This document shows positions 29,611 to 38,152 of a stretch of DNA of 64,000 nt, one piece after another. The position numbers and the translations under genes were made by a program. This DNA comes from Chitinasiproducens palmae (GTDB taxonomy: Bacteria; Pseudomonadota; Gammaproteobacteria; Burkholderiales; Burkholderiaceae), in contig NZ_FNLO01000003.1 in assembly GCF_900095735.1 (NCBI RefSeq), positions 124,001 through 188,000 of the forward strand, given 5' to 3'. The notes under the pieces were generated by a model, which worked only from the letters and a program-made list of their open reading frames with translations, searched no databases and was not told the DNA's origin. Position 1 is the first letter of the stretch. Every line of letters starts with the position of its first letter.

Positions 29611-29833
29611 GCGGCTCGCGGCGGCGGCACCACGCGTGCCGCCGACAGCGAGGCGCGGCACCGCGTGATCCGGGCGATGCGGTCCAGCGTGGCTGCACGT
29701 CCGGCACCGCTGTTCTCGCCGCATGCGCACCGTAGACTAGAATGTTCGCGATCGCGTCCACCGCGCCGCCCGGCGCGTGCCGTGCACCGGCCCGATCTGG
29801 ACCCTCACGACTTTCTCGCCACTCCGGAACTCT

Positions 29834-30628
29834 ATGCGACTCGCCACCTGGAACGTCAACTCGCTGAAGGTGCGCTTGCCGCACGTGCTCGACTGGCTGG
29901 CCGCCAATCCGATCGATGCGCTGTGCCTGCAGGAATTGAAGATGAGCGACGACGCGTTTCCGATCGCCGCCCTGCACGAGGCCGGCTACCAAAGCTTTTT
30001 CGCCGGGCAGAAGACCTACAACGGCGTCGCGATTCTCGTGCGCAACGGCCTGACGATCGATGAAGCGACGGTAGTGCGCAATATGGCGGGTTTCGAGGAT
30101 CCGCAGCAGCGTTTGATCGCCGTCACGATCGAAGGCGTGCGCGTCATCTCCGCGTATTTCCCGAACGGCCAGGCGCCCGGCACCGAGAAGTTTGCGTACA
30201 AGCTGCGCTGGCTCGACGCACTGCAGGCCTGGCTGGCCGGCGAACTCGCAACGCATCCGCGGCTCGCGCTGCTCGGCGACTTCAACATCGCGCCCGAAGA
30301 CCGCGACGTGCACGATCCCGCGAAATGGATCGGCCAGAACCTGGTGTCGGACGAAGAGCGCGACGCGTTCCGCCGCTTGCTCGCGCTGGGCCTGAGCGAC
30401 GCGTTCCGTCTGTTCGAGCAGGAAGAGAAGGCCTTCAGCTGGTGGGACTACCGGATGTTCGCCTTCCGGCGCAATGCGGGCCTGCGCATCGACCACATCC
30501 TGTTGAGCGAGTCGTTGCGCGCGGCCTGCACCGGCGCACACATCGACCGCGAACCGCGCAAGCGGGAGCAGCCCTCCGATCACACGCCCGTCGTCGCCGA
30601 GATCGACCTCGCTCGCGTCGCGCGCTGA
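29834..30628 (+). CDS. xth: Exodeoxyribonuclease III
   Basis: A 264-residue AP endonuclease/3' exonuclease used in base-excision repair. It opens MRLATWNVNSLKVRL, carries the metal-binding Glu in LCLQELKMSDDAFP, then YNGVAILVR, the catalytic GDFNIAPED, WWDYR, and ends LRIDHILLS...QPSDHTPVVAEI. I chose the ATG at 29834, which begins the conserved core; the frame runs on upstream without support. It converges with ntrC. Confidence 0.95.
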   Translation: MRLATWNVNSLKVRLPHVLDWLAANPIDALCLQELKMSDDAFPIAALHEAGYQSFFAGQKTYNGVAILVRNGLTIDEATVVRNMAGFEDPQQRLIAVTIEGVRVISAYFPNGQAPGTEKFAYKLRWLDALQAWLAGELATHPRLALLGDFNIAPEDRDVHDPAKWIGQNLVSDEERDAFRRLLALGLSDAFRLFEQEEKAFSWWDYRMFAFRRNAGLRIDHILLSESLRAACTGAHIDREPRKREQPSDHTPVVAEIDLARVAR

Positions 30629-30743
30629 CCGGGCCGCCTGCGTTTCGCCGGGCCGCGCGCCAAGCCAGGCGCCGCGCCATCCTCTGGGAAAGACGCCTTC
30701 TTTGGCGTTGTCGCGGCGTTCTCCCCGGCCCGCTCCCGGCTCT

Positions 30744-30806
30744 CGCTCCAGCCCGTATTTCAGCCCGTATTTCAGCCCGATTTCCAGTCTTTATTCCAGC
30801 CCGAGT
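30744..30806 (-). repeat. 12-nt tandem array containing the ntrC stop codon
   Basis: About five 12-base units (minus strand core CGGGCTGAAATA / CGGGCTGGAATA). The first unit holds the last codons and TAA of ntrC; the following units lie downstream. An A to G or frame change in the stop would extend the protein through repeats of the same codons. Confidence 0.82.
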
Positions 30807-32383
30807 TCCTGGATCTTGCGCGTGATCGTGTTGCGGCCGATGCCCAGGCGCTCGGCCGCCTCCACCTTGCGTCCGCGGGTGAATTCGAGCGCTTCCCGGA
30901 TCACCGCCGCCTCGAAGCGGCGCGTCACCTCGTCCATCACGTCCGGCGTGCTGCCGCGCAGCAGGCGCCCGACCTCTCGCCGCAACGTGCTTTCCCAGCC
31001 GCCCGCCAGCAATCCGCCACCGACCGGGCCACCAACCGGGCCACCAACCGGGCCACCAACCGGGCCACCAACCGGGCCAGCTTCGGTGGTGTCCGCGCCC
31101 GGCCCCATGCCCGCCGTCCCCTCCTGTGCCGCCCGTGCGTCCCGCAGATCCCGCAGCGCCCCGCTGTCGCCCACCGTTTCGCCGGCGCTTGCACCATTGT
31201 CGCGCGCGGCCGCTACCTGGACCGGCTGCTGGCCGAGCAGGTCCGTCGGCAGATCCTTGATCTCGACCGTCTGCGCCGGCGCCATCACGGTGAGCCAGTT
31301 GCACAGGTTTTCGAGTTGTCGCACATTGCCGGGGAATGGCAGCGACGACAGATACGCAAGCGTGTCGTCGGTGATCCGCTTCGGCTCGACGCCCAGATCG
31401 CGCGCGCTTTTCTGCAGGAAATGGCGCGCCAGCAGCGGGATGTCCTCGTTGCGTTCCCGCAGTGCCGGCAGGCGCAGGCGAATCACATTGAGACGGTGAT
31501 ACAGGTCTTCGCGGAACAGGCCCTGCCCGACGCGCGTCTCCAGGTTCTGGTGCGTCGCGGCGATGACGCGCACGTTCGCGCGCAGCGGATTGTGGCCGCC
31601 GACGCGGTAGAACTGGCCGTCCGACAGCACCCGCAACAGCCGCGTTTGCAGGTCGAACGGCATGTCGCCGATTTCGTCGAGGAACAGCGTGCCGTTCTCC
31701 GCCTGCTCGAAACGCCCCTGCCGCATCGCCTGGGCGCCGGTGAACGCGCCGCGTTCATGGCCGAACAGTTCGGACTCCAGCAGATCCTTCGGGATCGCGG
31801 CGGTATTGAGCGCGATGAACGGACCGTTCGCGCGCGGGCTGTGGCGATGCAGCGCACGCGCGACGAGTTCCTTGCCGGTGCCGGACTCGCCGGTGATCAG
31901 CACGGTCGCACTGGAATTGGACAGCCTGCCGATCGCACGGAACATGTCCTGCATCGCACTGGCCTGCCCGAGCATTTCGGTGGCTTCGTTCATCCGCTCG
32001 TCGAGCGCCGGCGCGGTGCGCAGGCTTTCGTCGACGGCGCGCCGGATCAGCTCGACGGCGCGATCGATATCGAACGGTTTGGCGAGATATTCGAACGCGC
32101 CGCCCTGGAACGCGGACACCGCACTGTCCAGGTCGGAAAACGCGGTGATGATGATCACCGGCAGGCCCGGATAGCGGTCGCGCACCGCCTGCAGCAAATC
32201 GAGGCCCGAGCCGCCCGGCATGCGAATGTCGGAGACCAGCACCTGTGGCCGCTCGTGCTCCAGCGCGGCGAGCGCGTCGCGCACGTTGGAAAAACTCTTG
32301 GTCGCGAAATTGTCGCGCGCCAGGGCTTTTTCGAGCACCCAGCGGATCGACTGATCGTCGTCAACAATCCAGATCGGCTTCAT
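30791..32383 (-). CDS. ntrC: Nitrogen regulation response regulator NtrC
   Basis: A 530-residue sigma-54-dependent activator. The receiver domain (1-120) has its phospho-acceptor Asp52 in LVSDIRMPGG; the AAA+ domain has Walker A GESGTGKE and the sigma-54 loop GAFTGA; the Fis-type helix-turn-helix closes the protein (VEAAERLGIGRNTITRKIQELGLE). I start at the ATG at 32383, directly before KPIWIVDDDQ; the ATG 12 codons upstream adds no conserved sequence. The linker between AAA+ and DNA-binding domain is expanded by Pro-Val-Gly-Gly repeats. It follows ntrB after 67 bases. Confidence 0.96.
   Translation of the reverse strand: MKPIWIVDDDQSIRWVLEKALARDNFATKSFSNVRDALAALEHERPQVLVSDIRMPGGSGLDLLQAVRDRYPGLPVIIITAFSDLDSAVSAFQGGAFEYLAKPFDIDRAVELIRRAVDESLRTAPALDERMNEATEMLGQASAMQDMFRAIGRLSNSSATVLITGESGTGKELVARALHRHSPRANGPFIALNTAAIPKDLLESELFGHERGAFTGAQAMRQGRFEQAENGTLFLDEIGDMPFDLQTRLLRVLSDGQFYRVGGHNPLRANVRVIAATHQNLETRVGQGLFREDLYHRLNVIRLRLPALRERNEDIPLLARHFLQKSARDLGVEPKRITDDTLAYLSSLPFPGNVRQLENLCNWLTVMAPAQTVEIKDLPTDLLGQQPVQVAAARDNGASAGETVGDSGALRDLRDARAAQEGTAGMGPGADTTEAGPVGGPVGGPVGGPVGGPVGGGLLAGGWESTLRREVGRLLRGSTPDVMDEVTRRFEAAVIREALEFTRGRKVEAAERLGIGRNTITRKIQELGLE
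31016..31082 (-). repeat. 12-nt tandem array in ntrC (Pro-Val-Gly-Gly repeats)
   Basis: About five units of ACCGGGCCACCA (plus strand), nearly perfect, in frame, in the flexible linker between the AAA+ and DNA-binding domains. Confidence 0.92.
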
Positions 32384-32450
32384 GGCAGGCTTATCGGCTG
32401 GATGGAAACGCGGCGGCATCCCTGTACCAACGAGACACCGCGATTGGAAT

Positions 32451-33587
32451 TCAACATTGCAGCGGCAGCAGGATGCGGAATTCGGTGTGGCCGGGCCGAC
32501 TCTCGCACTCGATCATGCCCTCGTGCTGCTGCACGAAGTTCTGCGCGAGCGTCAGGCCGAGGCCGCTGCCGTCCTCGCGGCCCGACACCAGCGGGAAGAA
32601 GATTCGGTCTCGGATCTCTTCCGGAATGCCTGGGCCGTTGTCGATGATGCGCAGGTCGAGCGCCAGCTTGCAGGGCCGTTTCGCGATCGTCACGCGGCGC
32701 GCGACCCGCGTGCGGAACTCGATGCAGGCGGTGCCTTCGGCGATCGGCTGTCGAAGCGCCTGCGCCGCGTTGCGCGCGATGTTGAGCACGGCCTGGATCA
32801 GCTGTTCCATGTCGCCGCGCAGGTCCGGCACCGAGACGTCGAAGTCGCGGTGGATCGTCAGGCCGCGCGGGAACTCGGCCAGCATCACCGCCCGCACCCG
32901 CTCGCACACCTCGTGGATGTTGAGGTCGCGCGCGATGTGTGGATGGCGGTGCGGTTCGAGCAGGCGGTCGACCAGCGTCTGCAGCCGATCCGACTCCTTG
33001 ATGATGACCTGCGTGTATTCGCGCAGCCCGCCGTTGGCGCCCAGCTCCAGCTCGAGCAGTTGCGCGGCGCCACGGATGCCGCCCAGCGGATTCTTGATCT
33101 CGTGGGCCAGGTTGCGGATCAACTGCTTGTTGACCGCGCTCAGGTCGAGGATGCGTTCCTCGCGATCGGTGCGCAGCTTCTGCTCGTTCTCGACCAACTC
33201 CAGCAGCACATAGCCGGGCGCCGCGTCGAGCGAGCCGATGATCGCGTGGACGCGCAGCGGCTCGCGTTGCGGCAGTTCCAACACCGCGTCGAGCTGCGTG
33301 GTGCCGGAGGCTTCCTCGCGCAATGCGGCGATCGCGCCCGCTGGCGCGTCGGCGTTCGGGAACAGATCGGTCCAGCCGAGCTGGCATAGCTGACGCAGCG
33401 ACATGCCGAGCATCGCCTCGGCGGCCGGGTTCGCAAACGCGATCGCCAGCCGCTCGCGAGCGAGCACGAGGATCGCATTCGGCAGCGCCTCCAGTCCGGG
33501 CAGCAGGCCGGCCGCGGCCAGCGCGGGATGCTCGGCCTCGGCGCGAGCCGCACTGCGGCGGATTCGGATCAGGTTCTTCAACACCAT
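32451..33587 (-). CDS. glnL: Nitrogen regulation sensor kinase NtrB
   Basis: A 378-residue cytoplasmic histidine kinase that phosphorylates or dephosphorylates NtrC under PII control. An N-terminal PAS domain (about 35-130) precedes the dimerisation helix with His162 in NLAHEIKNPLGGIRGAAQLLE, then an ATPase domain with the N box (LIQAVLNIARNAAQAL), DNGPGIP and GREDGSGLGL. No membrane segment is present. It lies between glnA and ntrC; the terminator after glnA probably makes its expression partial. Confidence 0.95.
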   Translation of the reverse strand: MVLKNLIRIRRSAARAEAEHPALAAAGLLPGLEALPNAILVLARERLAIAFANPAAEAMLGMSLRQLCQLGWTDLFPNADAPAGAIAALREEASGTTQLDAVLELPQREPLRVHAIIGSLDAAPGYVLLELVENEQKLRTDREERILDLSAVNKQLIRNLAHEIKNPLGGIRGAAQLLELELGANGGLREYTQVIIKESDRLQTLVDRLLEPHRHPHIARDLNIHEVCERVRAVMLAEFPRGLTIHRDFDVSVPDLRGDMEQLIQAVLNIARNAAQALRQPIAEGTACIEFRTRVARRVTIAKRPCKLALDLRIIDNGPGIPEEIRDRIFFPLVSGREDGSGLGLTLAQNFVQQHEGMIECESRPGHTEFRILLPLQC

Positions 33588-33631
33588 CGATCAATCTTCG
33601 CGCGGCATGAGCCGCCTTCGTTCCGGCAATG

Positions 33632-33653
33632 AAAAAGGGGCGGAGTCCGCCCC
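33632..33653 (-). terminator. Terminator after glnA, between glnA and ntrB
   Basis: The stem GGGGCGG/CCGCCCC with loop ACT is followed by five T on the minus strand. It would make most transcripts end after glnA and leave ntrBC at lower level. Confidence 0.88.
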
Positions 33654-33771
33654 TTCGGGCGCACCTGGTCACGCCCGCGCCCGCATGCCTGTAGGCGCCC
33701 CCGCCAGCCCTGGCGCGGCGGCCGACAAGGCAGCCACCGCGCCGGGCAGCGGGCTGGCGCCGCCACCCGCC

Positions 33772-35187
33772 TTACAGCGAGTAGTACAACTCGAACTCGA
33801 CCGGATGGGTCGTCATGCGCAAACGCGTGACTTCGGCCATCTTCAGTTCGATGTAGGCATCGATCATCGAGTCGGTGAACACCCCGCCGCGGGTCAGGAA
33901 CTCGCGATCCTTGTCCAGCGCCTCGAGGGCTTCGTCCAGGCTTGCGCAGACGGTCGGGATCTTCTTGTCCTCTTCCGGCGGCAGGTCGTACAGATTCTTG
34001 TCCGCGGCGTCGCCCGGATGGATCTTGTTCTGCACGCCGTCAAGGCCCGCCATCATCAGCGCCGAGAACGCCAGATACGGGTTGGCCATCGGATCCGGGA
34101 AGCGCGTTTCGATACGGCGGCCCTTCGGGTTCGACACGTGCGGAATGCGGATCGATGCCGAGCGGTTGCGCGCCGAGTAGGCGAGCTTGACCGGCGCTTC
34201 GAAGTGGGGAACCAGACGCTTGTACGAGTTGGTCGACGGGTTCGTGATCGCGTTCAACGCGCGGGCATGCTTGATGATGCCGCCGATGTAGAACAGCGCG
34301 AACTCCGACAGGCCCGCGTAGCCGTTGCCGGCGAACAGGTTCTGGCCGTCCTTCCAGATCGACTGGTGCACGTGCATGCCCGAGCCGTTGTCGCCAACGA
34401 TCGGCTTCGGCATGAAGGTCGCCGTCTTGCCGTAGGTGTGCGCAACGTTGTGCACGATGTACTTCGTCATCTGCGTCCAGTCGGCACGCTCGACCAGCGT
34501 CGAGAACTTGGTGCCGATTTCATTCTGGCCCTGACCGGCCACTTCGTGGTGATGCACTTCGACCGGGATGCCGATCTGTTCGAGCAGCAGACACATTTCG
34601 GAACGCATGTCCTGGAACGTGTCGACCGGCGCCACCGGAAAGTAGCCGCCCTTGACGTTCGGACGGTGGCCCGAGTTGCCGTGGTCGAATTCCTTCGACG
34701 ACGACCAGGGCGCTTCTTCCGAATTGATCTTGACGAACGTGCCCGACATGTCGGTGTTCCAGTTCACCGAGTCGAAGATGAAGAATTCGGGTTCCGGGCC
34801 GAAGTACGCCGTGTCGCCCAGGCCCGTGCTCTTCAGGTAGGCCTCGGCGCGCTTCGCGAGCGAGCGCGGGTCGCGCTCATAGCCCTTGCCGTCCGACGGC
34901 TCGACCACGTCGCAGCTCAGCACCAGCGTCGGCTCTTCATAGAACGGGTCGATGAAGGCGGTATTCGGGTCCGGCATCAACAGCATGTCCGACGCTTCGA
35001 TGCCCTTCCAACCGGCGATCGACGAACCGTCGAAAGCGTGGCCGCTTTCGAACTTGTCCTCGTCGAATGCCGACTTCGGTACCGACACGTGCTGCTCCTT
35101 GCCCTTGGTGTCGGTGAAGCGGAAGTCAACGAACTTGACGTCCTCGTCCTTGACGAGCTGCATGACGTCGGCCACGGTTTTGCTCAT
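33772..35187 (-). CDS. glnA: Glutamine synthetase, type I
   Basis: A 471-residue enzyme that joins ammonia to glutamate; it acts as a dodecamer. Family motifs are FDGSSIAGW (51-59), the metal and ATP sites EPEFFIFDS (132-140) and [31 protein letters not shown], and NRSASIRIP. The adenylylation tyrosine is Tyr400 (NLYDLPPEE), so activity should be controlled by GlnE. The ATG at 35187 follows AGGAGAAAGG; an upstream extension of 11 codons has no support. It has a sigma-54 promoter with NtrC-like sites. Confidence 0.97.
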   Translation of the reverse strand: MSKTVADVMQLVKDEDVKFVDFRFTDTKGKEQHVSVPKSAFDEDKFESGHAFDGSSIAGWKGIEASDMLLMPDPNTAFIDPFYEEPTLVLSCDVVEPSDGKGYERDPRSLAKRAEAYLKSTGLGDTAYFGPEPEFFIFDSVNWNTDMSGTFVKINSEEAPWSSSKEFDHGNSGHRPNVKGGYFPVAPVDTFQDMRSEMCLLLEQIGIPVEVHHHEVAGQGQNEIGTKFSTLVERADWTQMTKYIVHNVAHTYGKTATFMPKPIVGDNGSGMHVHQSIWKDGQNLFAGNGYAGLSEFALFYIGGIIKHARALNAITNPSTNSYKRLVPHFEAPVKLAYSARNRSASIRIPHVSNPKGRRIETRFPDPMANPYLAFSALMMAGLDGVQNKIHPGDAADKNLYDLPPEEDKKIPTVCASLDEALEALDKDREFLTRGGVFTDSMIDAYIELKMAEVTRLRMTTHPVEFELYYSL

Positions 35188-35285
35188 TACCTTTCTCCTG
35201 GAATGCCTGCGGTGCGGCACCGCTAAGGGGCCGCGAGACGGTGTTCTGGGTGTTCTGCCGGTTTTCGAAACGGACGGCTCAAGTC

Positions 35286-35301
35286 AGCAGGGAGCATGCC
35301 A
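35286..35301 (-). promoter_or_regulatory. Sigma-54 promoter of glnA
   Basis: Minus strand TGGCATGCTCCCTGCT: GG at -24 and GC at -12 with exact spacing, matching TGGCACG-N4-TTGCW at almost all positions. The start of transcription would be near 35275, about 88 bases before the ATG. Confidence 0.82.
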
Positions 35302-35387
35302 GTGCACCTTTTTAGCGCCTCAGCACCGCCGCGCCTGGTGCCGCGGGGCGCCCCAGGCAGCGCCGCCTTCGAATCCGAAAACTTAAA

Positions 35388-35402
35388 GCCCCATTATGGG
35401 GC
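35388..35402. promoter_or_regulatory. NtrC-like binding site 1 upstream of glnA
   Basis: GCCCCATTATGGGGC, a near-perfect palindrome differing from the enterobacterial NtrC site GCACCAACATGGTGC at one symmetrical pair plus the central bases. Its centre is about 120 bases before the predicted sigma-54 start. Confidence 0.6.
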
Positions 35403-35409
35403 GTTATTG

Positions 35410-35424
35410 GCACCGTAAAAGTGC
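35410..35424. promoter_or_regulatory. NtrC-like binding site 2 upstream of glnA
   Basis: GCACCGTAAAAGTGC keeps the outer GCAC/GTGC halves of the NtrC consensus. Its centre is 22 bases (two helical turns) from site 1, so both would face the same side of the DNA. Confidence 0.55.
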
Positions 35425-35636
35425 TTTTTTATCGACGACGAAAAGATCGCACAATCTTGGTGCTTCCGGCCCGACGCACTGCGCAGCGGCATAGGCGCCG
35501 AATCGAGGTAGCCGCCCATTCCGCCAGCATCGCGCACGACGCGCGGGCTCGATGGCGCGCTCGCGCGTGCCGCGCAATGGCGGCCCTGGTCGGAAGCGCT
35601 AGAATGCCCGTTGCCGAGTCACCCGGAGCAAACACC

Positions 35637-36101
35637 ATGGCGCAGCAAGATGAAACGTTGGCGCGTGCGGCGCGCCGCCGCGACGAGCAGGGATTGAGTT
35701 ATGCGGGTGCCGTTACGCCGCAGGAAGCCTACGCAATACTGCAGGCCAATCCTCGCGCGAAGCTGATCGATGTCCGCACGCGTGCGGAAATCGACTGGGT
35801 CGGCCGGCCGGACGTGCCGCCAGAACAGTACGCCCTGGTCGAATGGAATCGTTACCCTGGCGGCGTGCGCAATCCCGAATTTCTTGCCGAGCTGCGCGCC
35901 GCCGCCCCTGCGGACGCGCCGGCGCTGCTGCTATGCCGCAGCGCCGCGCGCTCGAAGGCAGCCGCCTCGGCGGCCGCCGAGGCGGGCTTCACGCAGGTCT
36001 ATGACATCCTGGAGGGATTCGAGGGCGACCGCGATGCCGCCGGGCACCGCAAGCAGGTCGGCGGCTGGTGCTTCCATCAATTGCCGTGGATCGGCGCCTG
36101 A
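35637..36101 (+). CDS. Rhodanese-like domain protein
   Basis: A 154-residue single-domain rhodanese. The core reads AKLIDVRTRAEIDWVG, and the active-site loop LLLCRSAARSKAAA carries the catalytic cysteine; it ends VGGWCFHQLPW. Such proteins carry persulfide sulfur, but the acceptor here is unknown. A CCGGAGC ribosome site lies upstream of the chosen ATG; the open frame further upstream crosses the glnA control region. Confidence 0.88.
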   Translation: MAQQDETLARAARRRDEQGLSYAGAVTPQEAYAILQANPRAKLIDVRTRAEIDWVGRPDVPPEQYALVEWNRYPGGVRNPEFLAELRAAAPADAPALLLCRSAARSKAAASAAAEAGFTQVYDILEGFEGDRDAAGHRKQVGGWCFHQLPWIGA

Positions 36102-36334
36102 ACGGCGGCGCCGGCAAGCCGCCGTCAAACACACTGTAAGCACCCCGCAAGCGCCCTTCTGAGGTCCGCCGGCCGCTGTGGATGCGCGACGCGCCATGAT
36201 ACGTTGCCCGGTACCGTGCGGCCCTCATCAAACGTGGGCACGCCACTTCCGTGGCACGGATGCCGGACCGCGTCACCACGGTGCAGGCCGGACTGATTTC
36301 GGCGCTCGGATCCTTGCGCCCAGACCGTCGGCGC

Positions 36335-37123
36335 TCAGATCTCGACGATCTCGCCGCCAAGCTTTTCGACGCCCGCGTGCAGTTGCGCGTAGGCGGCCTG
36401 TACCGCGCTCGGCTCCCCTTTCACCCCCAGGTCGATGTGGCGACGCGCGTAGACGCCGCCGCGCTCCGCGTCGCCCACGCTTGGCAGGCTGAACGCGCGC
36501 ACGCTCGGGTGAGCCGTCTCGATTTCCTCCATCAGCGGCGTGATCGCCGCCTCCATCAGGCCGAACACCAGCATGGAACGTTCGACATGCGGATTCGCGT
36601 GATGCAGGTCCGCATAGTGGGTGTCCAGCACCCACTCGATCATCGGCCAGGCCATGACCGGGAAACCCGGCACGAAATAGTGATTGTGCAGGGCAAAGCC
36701 GGGAATCTGGTTGTAGCTGTTCGGGATGATCGCGGCACCCTGCGGAAATTCGCCCATGCGCAGGCGATGCACGTTTTCCGGCAGCGTCGGGTCCTGCGGG
36801 CCGCCCATTGCGCGGATGCGCGCGCCGATCCGTTCGCGCGCCTCTGGGTGGAGTTCGATCGGCAGGCCGAGCGCGCGAGCCGCGCACTGACGCGTGTGAT
36901 CGTCAGGCGTGGCGCCGATGCCGCCCGTCACGAACACCACGTCGGGACCGGCGAAGGTGCGCTGGAGCGTCGCGGTGATCCGCTCCGGCTCGTCGCCCAG
37001 GTACTCCGCCCAGGCCAGCGACAGACCGCGCGCACCGAGCAGTTCGATGACCTTCGGCACGTGCTTGTCGAGCCGACGGCCGGAGAGAATTTCGTCGCCG
37101 ATGACGATGAGGCCAAACGCCAT
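36335..37123 (-). CDS. Molybdopterin-binding (MoCF/CinA-like) domain protein
   Basis: A 262-residue protein with the MoaB/CinA-type fold: GLIVIGDEILSGRRLDKHVPKVIELL at the start and VVFVTGGIGATPDDHTRQC, the characteristic GGxGxTxDD loop. It lacks the nicotinamide-amidase half of full CinA. It could bind a nucleotide-like or molybdopterin ligand, but no molybdenum genes are nearby. It lies 9 bases after the EI24 gene stop on the same strand, likely one operon with it. Confidence 0.85.
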   Translation of the reverse strand: MAFGLIVIGDEILSGRRLDKHVPKVIELLGARGLSLAWAEYLGDEPERITATLQRTFAGPDVVFVTGGIGATPDDHTRQCAARALGLPIELHPEARERIGARIRAMGGPQDPTLPENVHRLRMGEFPQGAAIIPNSYNQIPGFALHNHYFVPGFPVMAWPMIEWVLDTHYADLHHANPHVERSMLVFGLMEAAITPLMEEIETAHPSVRAFSLPSVGDAERGGVYARRHIDLGVKGEPSAVQAAYAQLHAGVEKLGGEIVEI

Positions 37124-37132
37124 GATGTCTTC

Positions 37133-37999
37133 CTATTCGAGATGATCCAGGGCAACCGTGCCGCTGCCGCCGCTGCCGCCGTGCCCGTCGTCAGCAGGCA
37201 GTGCGCGCGCGCGCATCGCCGCCAGTGCTGGCAGGCAGTAGTGAGCAAACCACAGTGCCGAGAACACGAAGATGAAAGCGTACAACCAGATTGCGATCGG
37301 CGCGAAGACCGGAAACAGCACGTAGATCACCGTCCCGAGCCCGAAGATCGCAAGCGGAAAGGTGCCGGCCAGGCCCACCGCCACGCCCATCAGGAGCAAC
37401 GGCCAGCGATGGGCGCGGATCAGCGCGCGGCGTTCGACCCGCGTGGCGTGCTCGGCGAGTGCATCGTAGGCCATCATGCGGTAGGTCAGCCAACCCCACA
37501 GCAGCGGCGACAGGACCGCGAACACGGGCGTGACGAACCACAGCGGCACCGACACCACGAAGATCAGCAGGGCCACGAGCGTGACCAGCAGCGAATGGCC
37601 AAGGCTGTCGAACCAGCCGCCGCCCCGCGCCGGCACGAGCGACGCGTAGCGCGTGCGCTGCAGGTGCTTGAGGACGGTCGGCATCGCAACCGCCGCGCAA
37701 AAGAGCAGCGCCGTCAGCGCGATCAACGGCACCACCAGCAGGGCAAGGAAGATCGGGCCGACCAGCGCAACCGGCGACGGCAGTCCCAGCCACTGCGTCA
37801 GGTTCGAGAGTTCGACCACCGGCAACCAGCCGGCCAGGCCGCGCCGCAGGTCGGACAGCAAGGTGTCGACGCCATAGCTCATCAGCAACCCGCCCCACAG
37901 CGCGCAGGCCAGCAGGAACGGCCAGACCGTCAGCCACAGCATGCGGGGATGGAGCGCGCTCAGCAGCGCGCGGTACAGGGAGGCGATCAGCGCTTTCAT
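37133..37999 (-). CDS. EI24 domain membrane protein
   Basis: A 288-residue integral membrane protein with about five hydrophobic segments, matching the EI24/CysZ-like family (LYRALLSALHPRMLWLTVWPFLLACALWG at the start; a VPLWFVTPVFAVLSPLLWGWLTYRMMAYDALAEHA core). CysZ is a sulfate channel, but members of this wider family have no known substrate. I start at the ATG at 37999 (MKALIASL); an alternative 13 codons upstream adds nothing conserved. It ends with a Gly-rich tail. Confidence 0.85.
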   Translation of the reverse strand: MKALIASLYRALLSALHPRMLWLTVWPFLLACALWGGLLMSYGVDTLLSDLRRGLAGWLPVVELSNLTQWLGLPSPVALVGPIFLALLVVPLIALTALLFCAAVAMPTVLKHLQRTRYASLVPARGGGWFDSLGHSLLVTLVALLIFVVSVPLWFVTPVFAVLSPLLWGWLTYRMMAYDALAEHATRVERRALIRAHRWPLLLMGVAVGLAGTFPLAIFGLGTVIYVLFPVFAPIAIWLYAFIFVFSALWFAHYCLPALAAMRARALPADDGHGGSGGSGTVALDHLE

Positions 38000-38152
38000 G
38001 CGTTCATTGTTCGGCAGGAATCCCGACAACGGCAACATGCGTGCCCAGTGTCCGGCCCGGCGCGCGCCGCGGACGCGGTGAACACGATCGACCGGGCCGG
38101 CGGGTCGACGCTTCGGTCGACGGTTGCAGCGACGGTCTGGTCGCGCCGCCGC

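Noticed and set aside
35221-35636. N-terminal extension of the rhodanese gene or a small antisense gene here
   Set aside because: The stretch holds the glnA promoter and NtrC-like sites; the frames have no ribosome site or protein similarity.
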